DNA from: CAYQJC01 sp964417825
GTDB taxonomy: Bacteria > Patescibacteriota > Minisyncoccia > Minisyncoccales > CG1-02-41-26
Length of the DNA stretch: 14,635 bases
Reading direction: 5' to 3'
Assembly: GCA_964417825.1 (NCBI GenBank)
Contig: CAYQJC010000015.1
Location: forward strand, 1-14,635
Below are positions 1 through 5,435 of the stretch, piece after piece (positions within the stretch are counted from its first letter, which is position 1; every line of letters starts with the position of its first letter). A program made the translations under genes and the position numbers. Under the pieces are notes generated by a model. That model searched no databases, was not told the origin of the DNA, and saw nothing but the letters and a program-made list of their open reading frames with translations.

Positions 1-131
1 AGGAGATCTTGAAAATTCCTCAAAAAAATGTTAATAAAATTTGTGAGGAGATAGAGGAGAAGTTTATTTTCTTTTTTCGAAAATTAAAAGTGAGAAATAC
101 TGTCGATTTAATAAAGGAGATTTACTTTTAA
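1..131 (+). CDS. 3' end of an unidentified gene (partial)
   Basis: An open frame enters from the left edge (complete codons from base 3) and runs 42 codons to a TAA at 129-131. The visible C-terminus is rich in Lys, Glu, Ile and Phe, with a run of Phe followed by RKLKVRNTVDLIKEIYF. It looks like a helical, charged C-terminal segment. I cannot assign a family from this fragment. The A/T-ending codons match the neighbouring genes, and the next gene starts 36 bases downstream on the same strand, as in an operon. It could be a chance open frame, but the length without a stop in such A+T-rich sequence and its placement favour a real gene end. Confidence 0.5.
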   Translation, partial: EILKIPQKNVNKICEEIEEKFIFFFRKLKVRNTVDLIKEIYF

Positions 132-155
132 AAATTTAAAAATTGCCCTTTAAAA

Positions 156-161
156 AGGAGG
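156..161 (+). promoter_or_regulatory. Strong ribosome binding site that decides the start at 168
   Basis: AGGAGG lies 6 nt before ATG 168 but only 3 nt before the in-frame GTG at 165, so ATG 168 is the better start. A short CCTT/AAGG hairpin just upstream could partly mask it. Confidence 0.6.
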
Positions 162-167
162 TAGGTG

Positions 168-440
168 ATGATATATTTTAAAGACGAGATTAAAGATGTT
201 TTGGTTGGGCGGATTTTAGCTCCTCTCTTAGAATTAATAGCTTGGCTAGTGTTTCAGTCAGCCATTTTCTTTATCTTGCTCCCTGAATTTATTGAGAATT
301 TCAAAAATTGGAGTAGAAATTTGAAAGAATTTCTGGAGAATAGGTTAATTTTGATTTCTCTCTGGTTATGGATAAAAATTCATTTTTGGTTAACCGAAGA
401 GAAAATAAAAATTCCAAAGTTAAAAGAATTATTTAAGTGA
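168..440 (+). CDS. Small hypothetical membrane protein (90 aa)
   Basis: A 90-residue protein of unknown function. It has two hydrophobic stretches, about residues 16-38 (LLELIAWLVFQSAIFFILL) and about 58-75 (a Trp-rich segment with LWLWIKIHFWL). A charged Asn/Lys/Glu linker separates them and a Lys-rich tail follows. This suggests a small integral membrane protein with two transmembrane helices. An AGGAGG sits at ideal distance before ATG 168. The gene ends in TGA, the only TGA stop in the window. It lies 47 nt upstream of the GerMN-domain gene on the same strand, so co-transcription and a role at the cell envelope are plausible. I recognise no family motif. Confidence 0.7.
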   Translation: MIYFKDEIKDVLVGRILAPLLELIAWLVFQSAIFFILLPEFIENFKNWSRNLKEFLENRLILISLWLWIKIHFWLTEEKIKIPKLKELFK

Positions 441-487
441 TCCAGAATTACCAGTATGAGAAATTAATTATTGAAGGGGGGAGAAAA

Positions 488-1003
488 ATGAGTTGGAAGA
501 AATTTTTAATGTTAATGGTAATTGGGTTAATTTTGTTGAATTTCGGTGGTATTCTCCAAGCTGAAGAGCAACCAGCCGTTCGAAAAATGGGAGTTAAGGT
601 TTATTTTTTAAGGGTTGAGCTAGTACCAGTCACTCGAATCATTACTATTCCAGAAACAAAGGAAGTAGCTAGAGTTGCCCTCTTGGAATTACTAAAAGGA
701 CCAACTGAGGAGGAAAAAAAATTGGGTCTGATTTCTTTAATTCCCGCTGATACCCAATTGCTAAGTATCGAAATAGACCGGGAACAAAAAGCTGCTTTCC
801 CTGAAATTACAAATCGACTTTTGAACGAAGAAGTTGGCACTGAACTTTTGAAAAAGAATTGGCCAGCAATTAGTTTAGCAAATCTCCAAATCGGAAGGAC
901 CCTCCAGCAATTCGAGACTGTAGATGGTGTGGCCATAATTTGCCGAAAACCCAATGGTGAAACTTTACTTTTAGGAATAGCTCAAGTCTCCGAAGATGAA
1001 TAA
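488..1003 (+). CDS. Exported GerMN-domain protein
   Basis: A 171-aa protein with a signal peptide or N-terminal anchor: MSWKK, then a hydrophobic core to about residue 24, with likely cleavage after LQA. A single GerMN domain follows (about residues 36-166). Recognisable elements are VKVYFLR at its start, the VARVALLELLKGPTEEEKKLGL segment (about 60-81), IPADTQLLSIEI, and the late QIGRTLQQFETVDGVAI. GerMN domains occur in sporulation/germination lipoproteins and in exported proteins of non-sporulating bacteria. Here it is probably an envelope protein of unknown partner. There is no lipobox Cys. ATG 488 is chosen over an upstream in-frame ATG at 437 because a G-rich SD precedes it and the signal peptide then starts properly. 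A bidirectional terminator directly follows the stop. Confidence 0.85.
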   Translation: MSWKKFLMLMVIGLILLNFGGILQAEEQPAVRKMGVKVYFLRVELVPVTRIITIPETKEVARVALLELLKGPTEEEKKLGLISLIPADTQLLSIEIDREQKAAFPEITNRLLNEEVGTELLKKNWPAISLANLQIGRTLQQFETVDGVAIICRKPNGETLLLGIAQVSEDE

Positions 1004-1033
1004 AAAAGGAGGGGCAAGGTCCCCCTCCTTTTT
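1003..1033. terminator. Bidirectional intrinsic terminator
   Basis: GGAGGGG (1008-1014) pairs with CCCCTCC (1022-1028) around a 7-nt loop. It is flanked by five A on the left and five T on the right, so both strands have a stem plus U-tract. It sits between the convergent GerMN and miaA genes and can end both transcripts. Confidence 0.9.
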
Positions 1034-1039
1034 AGTTTT

Positions 1040-1933
1040 TTATTGTTTAAGAAATTCTTTTATCAACTTTTCTCCTTCTTGATAGTTTTTAATCCATTTA
1101 ATTCTTTTGTCCTTTTTGAACCAAGTAATCTGCCTTTTAGCAAACTGGAGAGTGTGAAGCTTGATTTTCTCTTTTAGTTCTTTTTTTGTGATTTTTCCAG
1201 CAAAATACTCTTGCCATTCTTGATAACCAATTGTTTGAAGAAGAGGAATTTCAAAACCATATTTCTCAACTAATCTTTTCACTTCCTCTTCCAATCCTGA
1301 TTTAAACATTTCTTCAACTCGTTTTGATATTCTCGCTCTTAATTCTTCTTTATTCACCTTTATTCCGATTTGCAAAATATCAAATAAAACTTTCCCTCTT
1401 TTTCTCTGTTCAAAAAATGGTTTGCCAGTTACTTTACAAACCTCAATTGCTCTGATTAATCTTCTTTTATTTTCTCGGGCAATAAATTTAGCTCCTCTTG
1501 GATCCAATTTTTTATAGATTTCAAAGAGTTCTTTAGTTGATTTTTTCTCAAGTTCTTTTCTCAGATTCCATTGAGCTGGGACTCTTGGAAATTCGATATT
1601 ATCAACTACTGCCTGAATATAAAGCCCTGTTCCTCCTACCAGAAATGGAACTTTCCCTCGTTTTTGAATATCTTTTATAGCTTGGATAGCGAGTTTTTTA
1701 TAGATTACCACATTGAATTCTTGAGTAGGTGAAATAACATCTACAAGATGGTGGGGAATAGCTTCTCTTTCTTTTTTTGTTGGTTTTGCTGTTCCTATGT
1801 TTAATTCTTTATATATTTGCCTTGAGTCAGCTGAAACTATCTCACCATCGAATTGTTTAGCGAGCTTTATTGCTAGGGCCGTTTTTCCTGAAGCGGTTGG
1901 CCCCAAAATAACAATTAGTTTTTTATTTGACAT
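1040..1933 (-). CDS. miaA: tRNA dimethylallyltransferase MiaA
   Basis: A 297-aa protein of normal family length. MiaA transfers a dimethylallyl group from DMAPP to N6 of A37 in tRNAs that read UNN codons, giving i6A37, the substrate of MiaB. The P-loop GPTASGKT is at residues 11-18. SADSRQIYKELNIGTAKPT follows (about 34-52, with the catalytic-region Asp and tRNA/DMAPP contacts), then HHLVD (61-65), GGTGLYI (about 99-105), ENKRRLIRAIEV (about 157-168), the QTIGYQEW segment and the C-terminal FAKRQITWFKKD motif. ATG 1933 has no SD upstream. The miaB gene is on the same strand but separated from it by an oppositely oriented membrane-protein gene. Confidence 0.97.
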   Translation of the reverse strand: MSNKKLIVILGPTASGKTALAIKLAKQFDGEIVSADSRQIYKELNIGTAKPTKKEREAIPHHLVDVISPTQEFNVVIYKKLAIQAIKDIQKRGKVPFLVGGTGLYIQAVVDNIEFPRVPAQWNLRKELEKKSTKELFEIYKKLDPRGAKFIARENKRRLIRAIEVCKVTGKPFFEQRKRGKVLFDILQIGIKVNKEELRARISKRVEEMFKSGLEEEVKRLVEKYGFEIPLLQTIGYQEWQEYFAGKITKKELKEKIKLHTLQFAKRQITWFKKDKRIKWIKNYQEGEKLIKEFLKQ

Positions 1934-2001
1934 ATTTTTTATTTGGGGATAAGGTGATAAATTGATAAAGCAATTTAAAAATTAAAACCCAGGAGGAAAA
2001 T

Positions 2002-2532
2002 ATGAAAGAAGTCTTGATAGGTTTAGGGTGGATCTTAAATACTATTTTAGCAGTAAGCTGGACAGATTTAGCTACCATCTCTTGGTCTAAAGCAGGAGTG
2101 GAATGGAAATATACTCTAATTACAATGTTGATAACCTCTAATCTTCTGATCTGTGCTAATTATGGGTTGTTCAGTGCTGTAATGGTAGTTATTCGTTGGG
2201 TTCGTTCCCTCTTCGATCGATTGAAAAAAAATTTAATGAAAAACAATTTGAAGAAGAAAGGTTTAATATGGAGTGTCTTAAGAAAGATTTTTAAGTGGTC
2301 GAATAGTTGGACCGAAAAATGGGAGAAAGCTTTAGCTAAATATCGCACTTCCCCTTTATTTTATTTTCTTTTATTTGTCCTAAATCTTATTCCAATCGTA
2401 CCCTATGTAAGTACTGGGACTATTTTGGCTGGGAAGGTGGTAAAAACGCACTGGTATGGGTTGTTGATTATTCTTGCTGGCAACACTCTTAAGGTAATTT
2501 TGTGGACAAAAATAGTTTATACTTACATCTAA
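2002..2532 (+). CDS. Hypothetical four-helix membrane protein
   Basis: A 176-aa protein of unknown function. Hydrophobic segments lie at about residues 3-20, 37-64, 117-135 and 150-172. A strongly basic stretch between the second and third (about 66-112, rich in Lys and Trp) is likely a cytoplasmic amphipathic region. The C-terminal half, with NLIPIVPYVSTGTILAGKV, faintly recalls the Pro/Gly re-entrant region of small export or VTT-like membrane proteins, but I cannot place it in a family. A clear AGGAGG precedes the ATG, unlike the flanking mia genes. The gene is transcribed against miaA and miaB and has its own terminator just after the stop. Confidence 0.8.
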   Translation: MKEVLIGLGWILNTILAVSWTDLATISWSKAGVEWKYTLITMLITSNLLICANYGLFSAVMVVIRWVRSLFDRLKKNLMKNNLKKKGLIWSVLRKIFKWSNSWTEKWEKALAKYRTSPLFYFLLFVLNLIPIVPYVSTGTILAGKVVKTHWYGLLIILAGNTLKVILWTKIVYTYI

Positions 2533-2536
2533 AGGT

Positions 2537-2566
2537 GCCTATACTAAATATAGTATAGGCGTTTTT
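2537..2566 (+). terminator. Intrinsic terminator after the membrane-protein gene
   Basis: GCCTATACTA (2537-2546) and TAGTATAGGC (2551-2560) form a perfect 10-bp stem with an AATA loop, followed by GTTTTT. The T-run overlaps the last codons of the convergent miaB. On the minus strand no U-tract follows the stem, so it should act mainly on the + strand. Confidence 0.85.
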
Positions 2567-3872
2567 ATACAATCTCTCCTTTCAGCCCCCAGGGCTGGGT
2601 CTCAGTGATTTTTACTCTAATGAATTTACCGATTAAATCTTTTGAACCTTCACATTTTACTGTTTTGTAATGAAATGATTTACCGATCAAAAAGCTATTT
2701 TTATATTTGGTAGGTAAAACTTTTATAATTTTACCAATATATTTTTTGTTTTTGCTGATAGCGATTTTTTTCAAAACCTCAGTTAAAATTTTCTCTCTTT
2801 TTCTCTTTTCTACTTTTGAGATATTATCTTGCATTTTAGCAGCAGCAGTTCCGGGGCGAGGGGAGTACTGGCTGATATAAGCCATATCAAATTTAATTTC
2901 TTTAAAAAGACGGACTGTATTTTCAAATTGCTTTTTTGTTTCTCCCGGGAAACCAACAATGATATCGGTGGACAAAGTGATATCGGGGATTCTTTTTCGT
3001 ATTTTCTTAATTAGATTCTTATAGTGCTTGATTGTATAATTTCGGTTCATCTTTTTTAAAATCTCATTATCTCCTGATTGAACTGGTAAGTTTAAATAAG
3101 GCGTTACTTTTTCGCATTCAGCCATTGCTTCAATTAACTCATCAGAAAAATCTTTCGGATGAGAAGAGGTAAACCTAATCCAAAAATTCCCTTGAATATT
3201 GTTTATTTCTCTTAATAGTTCAGCGAAATTAGTTATTTTTGATTTTATTTCGGATTTCGGATTTCGGATTTCGGATTTATAACTATTGACGTTTTGTCCC
3301 AACAACCAAATCTCTTTGTACCCCTTTTTTACTAAATTTCTTACTTCGGATATAATTTCCTCAACTGGCCGATGCACTTCAGGGCCTCTGGTGTAAGGGA
3401 CAACGCAATAGCTACAAAAGTTATTGCAGCCAGTTGAGACAGGCACATAAGCTATTGGAAAAGAGGAATATTTTGGCTGAATTTTAAAATAATCTTTGTC
3501 GTAATAAGATTGCCATGGCTGTTTTATTACGATAGTTTGATTGGGGAGAAAATTTGGCCACTTTGTTAATTTTTTTATATCTAAAATATAATCGAAATAT
3601 TGGGCAAACTTTTTTCTATCTTTTTTTAAAATGCAACCAGTTAAGACAGTTTTGAGTTTTGAGTTTTGAGTTTTGAGTTTGGCAAAATCTTTGATTTTGC
3701 CATAGACTCTATCAACTGCTGATTGGCGAACCGAACACATATTAACAACAATTAAATCTGCCTCATCTATTTTTGAGGTTTTTTTATAACCGATTTTCTT
3801 TAGAATCTGAGCAATTCTATCAGAATCTGACTTATTCATCTGGCATCCATAAGTAACAATAAAATGCTTCAT
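2565..3872 (-). CDS. miaB: tRNA-2-methylthio-N6-dimethylallyladenosine synthase MiaB
   Basis: A 435-aa radical-SAM methylthiotransferase that adds the 2-methylthio group to i6A37, the step after MiaA. The N-terminal UPF0004 domain carries the three cluster cysteines C10, C46 and C80. The radical-SAM CxxxCxxC is C149, C153, C156 within STGCNNFCSYCVVPYTRGP. SSHPKDFSDELI, LPVQSGDNEILKKMNR and DIIVGFPGET follow, and a TRAM domain forms the last ~65 residues. Two low-complexity segments, residues 65-75 (KLKTQNSKLKT) and 199-213 (KSEIRNPKSEIKSKI), are encoded by heptamer tandem repeats and fall in surface-loop positions. The start at ATG 3872 has only a weak GAAAG upstream and a TATAAT close by. 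Family members that modify t6A (MtaB) are an alternative, but the VVNMCSVRQSAVDRVYGK and QNVNSY patterns fit MiaB. Confidence 0.95.
   Translation of the reverse strand: MKHFIVTYGCQMNKSDSDRIAQILKKIGYKKTSKIDEADLIVVNMCSVRQSAVDRVYGKIKDFAKLKTQNSKLKTVLTGCILKKDRKKFAQYFDYILDIKKLTKWPNFLPNQTIVIKQPWQSYYDKDYFKIQPKYSSFPIAYVPVSTGCNNFCSYCVVPYTRGPEVHRPVEEIISEVRNLVKKGYKEIWLLGQNVNSYKSEIRNPKSEIKSKITNFAELLREINNIQGNFWIRFTSSHPKDFSDELIEAMAECEKVTPYLNLPVQSGDNEILKKMNRNYTIKHYKNLIKKIRKRIPDITLSTDIIVGFPGETKKQFENTVRLFKEIKFDMAYISQYSPRPGTAAAKMQDNISKVEKRKREKILTEVLKKIAISKNKKYIGKIIKVLPTKYKNSFLIGKSFHYKTVKCEGSKDLIGKFIRVKITETQPWGLKGEIV
3247..3278 (-). repeat. Heptamer tandem repeat inside miaB (ATTTCGG, ~4.6 copies)
   Basis: Perfect period-7 array on the + strand: four full ATTTCGG units plus ATTT. 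On the coding strand it is read as the KSEIRNPKSEI segment. Because 7 is not a multiple of 3, the units are read in all three frames in turn, giving a 7-residue protein periodicity. Confidence 0.9.
3650..3680 (-). repeat. Heptamer tandem repeat inside miaB (TTTTGAG, ~4.4 copies)
   Basis: Perfect period-7 array of TTTTGAG on the + strand, encoding KLKTQNSKLKT in MiaB just before the third N-terminal cluster Cys (VLTGC). The unit differs from the other miaB array, but both fit the loose pattern WTTTNNG. Confidence 0.9.
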
Positions 3873-3884
3873 AAATCTTTCTAT

Positions 3885-3890
3885 ATTATA
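3885..3890 (-). promoter_or_regulatory. Putative -10 element for miaB
   Basis: The minus strand reads TATAAT at 3890-3885, 12 nt before the miaB ATG. No good -35 is present at 17 nt. If used, the transcript would have a very short leader, consistent with the lack of an SD. Confidence 0.35.
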
Positions 3891-3901
3891 ATATTTTTCT
3901 C

Positions 3902-3958
3902 AAAATTAAAAGGGCTCGGATTTTTTAAAAATATGATAGAGTTTTTTCCGAGCCCTTT
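3902..3958 (-). terminator. Terminator of the dnaE-thrS-DUF5667 unit
   Basis: AAAGGGCTCGGA (3909-3920) and TCCGAGCCCTTT (3947-3958) form a perfect 12-bp stem with a 26-nt A+T-rich loop. On the minus strand it is followed by a T-rich run (TTTAATTTTG). It lies just downstream of the small gene ending at 3987 and upstream of miaB, insulating the two. Confidence 0.8.
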
Positions 3959-3986
3959 CTTTATTCCTCCTACCAGAGGTTTATTT

Positions 3987-4361
3987 TTACTTGCCTTCTT
4001 TTTTCTTTTTTTTCTCATTTTCCCCTCCTTCTTTTTCTTCTAACAATCCTTTCCATTTAAAATAAATTTCTTTTATTTCTTCGATATTTATCATTTTCCG
4101 CTTTTCAGCATTGAAACAAGCTTCCTCAACCACGGAGGGAGAATATCCTTGAGTAGCAAGAGTCTGAGGGATTTTAAAAAACGGATCGTGGAGTCGGGTT
4201 CTGACTCGGTTAAGGTCATTCAAAAATTCTTTTTGACTCTCGGGACCAGCTCTAATTCCATTCAATTTTGCCGACAAAAATTCATTTATGTCGATCCCTT
4301 CTTCTTCCAGAAGAAATTTCTCAATTTCCTGCCAAAATTCATCAAAACTTTTAATTTTCAA
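3987..4361 (-). CDS. Hypothetical small protein, TTG start
   Basis: An unrecognised 124-aa, largely helical, charged protein. It begins KIKSFDEFWQEIEKFLLEEEGIDINEFL, has a central VRTRLHDPFFKIPQTLATQGYSPSVVEEACFNAEKRK segment, and ends in a Lys/Glu/Gly-rich tail (EKEGGENEKKKKKEGK). It has no signal peptide or membrane segment and is probably cytoplasmic. An upstream in-frame GTG at 4370 overlaps the strong GGGAGG and cannot use it. The TTG at 4361 sits 8 nt after that SD and is the better start. It follows the DUF5667 gene by 48 nt on the same strand and precedes a terminator, so it looks like the last gene of that operon. The gene is closely bracketed by a 10-bp inverted repeat (3969-3978 and 4378-4387). 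Confidence 0.7.
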   Translation of the reverse strand: MKIKSFDEFWQEIEKFLLEEEGIDINEFLSAKLNGIRAGPESQKEFLNDLNRVRTRLHDPFFKIPQTLATQGYSPSVVEEACFNAEKRKMINIEEIKEIYFKWKGLLEEKEGGENEKKKKKEGK

Positions 4362-4369
4362 TCTTATCA

Positions 4370-4375
4370 CCTCCC
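4370..4375 (-). promoter_or_regulatory. Ribosome binding site selecting the TTG start
   Basis: The minus strand reads GGGAGGTGAT across 4375-4366, a near-complete anti-SD match, 8 nt before TTG 4361. The GTG at 4370 lies inside it. Confidence 0.6.
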
Positions 4376-4409
4376 ATCTCTGGTAGGCGGTTCTAAAAAG
4401 AACTCAAAT

Positions 4410-5360
4410 TTATTTCACTGGTTTTCTTTCAATTTTTTCTAAAATCTTCTCTTTTATATCTTCTAATCTTTCTCTAGTTCTTGTTCTAATTTCCGATTGG
4501 AGGTTTTGAATAATTTCTAATTTTTCGGTTGCATCTCCCCGAATTTTTTCAGCGTAATCTTTAAATCTTTCTTGAGTGGTAGTTGACATTCTTTCTAACT
4601 TCTCTTTCAATCTTGTTAAAATATTTTCTCGGGCTGCTCTTATAGCTTGTTTAGCTCCCTCTGGCACTTTCTCTTCTATCTTCTTTAAAATTTCTAAATT
4701 CTTAAACTCTTTGAATTTACTCCCCTTTAGCTCTTGCAAATTTTTCTCAATTCTTTCCCTAATTCTTTCTTTATTTTCCTCTAATTTTTGCATTACTTCG
4801 CCAAATCTCTGGATATGTCTTTCTCTAGCTTCTTTTATTTTTTCAAAAACTTCTTCAGGAACTTGTTCTTGAAGTTTTTCGAGAATCTTCTCGTGGAGAA
4901 TTTGTTGTTTGGTAAATTTATCTAAAAACTTTCCAACTTCTGGATTTTCGGTTGCTTTCTCTTTTATTTTGTCAGCCACAGCTTTTATTTTATCTATTTC
5001 TCTTTGATAATTCTCTGCCGCTCGTTTTATAATCTCTGAATTCCTAGTTTTTTCAGCTAATTTCCGAGCTTCTAAAAGTTTTTCCGAAGCGAACTTTAAT
5101 CTTAGTTTCGCTTTATCGATTGGCCGGAAACTAAAGAAAAGCCGAATGCTTCTCCCCCAGTTTTTTAGGAAATAAAATGGATTGTCAGGAAGTAAAGTTG
5201 GCTCTGAAACCTCAAGGTCGGATGGTTGGACCGTTTCGTCTAAAATAACCTCTTCTGAAGAGGTAACAGTTGGGGAGGTTTCTTGTTGGGCTAATACCAA
5301 CCCTCCAACAATTAATAATAGACCGACTGTTGGGAGAAAAAATTTGAGACATTTAGACAT
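4410..5360 (-). CDS. Exported DUF5667-type coiled-coil protein
   Basis: A 316-aa secreted or anchored protein. Residues 1-24 are a signal peptide (hydrophobic core LPTVGLLLIVGGLVLA). A Thr/Ser/Glu-rich spacer follows, then the DUF5667 hallmark LLPDNPFYFLKNWGRSIRLFFSF (about 56-78) and DKAKLRLKFASEKLLEARKL. The rest, to residue 316, is almost entirely charged helix with heptad-like Leu/Ile spacing and Glu/Lys/Arg content, likely a long coiled coil outside the membrane. DUF5667 proteins are widespread in Patescibacteria; their function is unknown to me. An ATG at 5384 would add eight residues, but it lies within heptamer-repeat sequence and would push the signal peptide inward, so ATG 5360 is preferred. 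Neither start has an SD. It follows thrS by 72 nt. Confidence 0.85.
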   Translation of the reverse strand: MSKCLKFFLPTVGLLLIVGGLVLAQQETSPTVTSSEEVILDETVQPSDLEVSEPTLLPDNPFYFLKNWGRSIRLFFSFRPIDKAKLRLKFASEKLLEARKLAEKTRNSEIIKRAAENYQREIDKIKAVADKIKEKATENPEVGKFLDKFTKQQILHEKILEKLQEQVPEEVFEKIKEARERHIQRFGEVMQKLEENKERIRERIEKNLQELKGSKFKEFKNLEILKKIEEKVPEGAKQAIRAARENILTRLKEKLERMSTTTQERFKDYAEKIRGDATEKLEIIQNLQSEIRTRTRERLEDIKEKILEKIERKPVK

Positions 5361-5372
5361 ATCTTTTGTTCT

Positions 5373-5435
5373 CGTAAATCGCATCGTAAAAGTAATTTAA
5401 GAAATTACGATTTACGATTTACGATTTACGATTTA
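5373..5435. repeat. Heptamer array with inverted partner, near-palindromic, at the thrS stop
   Basis: ATTTACG units run from 5403 to 5435, the first degenerate and the last supplying the thrS stop (5433-5435). Reverse-complement copies lie at 5373-5379 (CGTAAAT) and 5385-5390 (CGTAAA). The arms can fold as GTAATTT/AAATTAC with a 3-nt loop (5392-5408), extended by CGTAAA/TTTACG and CGTAAAT/ATTTACG. No U-tract follows on the minus strand, so it is not a classic terminator. Confidence 0.85.

Noticed and set aside
165..440. Alternative code with UGA read as Gly (as in some Patescibacteria)
   Set aside because: The one TGA stop is followed by only nine more codons before TAA, and no conserved protein in the window has an internal TGA, so the standard bacterial code suffices.
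437..487. Longer N-terminus for the GerMN protein from ATG 437
   Set aside because: It would overlap the preceding gene's end, lacks an SD, and would bury the signal peptide behind 17 polar residues.
2002..2532. Assignment of the membrane protein to the DedA/VTT family
   Set aside because: Only a vague Pro/Gly-containing hydrophobic stretch is shared; the characteristic motifs are not visible.
3247..3680. Tandem repeats as a possible CRISPR array
   Set aside because: Units are 7 bp, contiguous without spacers, and lie in the miaB reading frame; no cas genes are nearby.
4390..4403. GTTCT-AAAA-AGAAC hairpin between the DUF5667 gene and the next gene as a terminator
   Set aside because: The stem is only 5 bp and A+T-rich, with no following U-tract on the minus strand.
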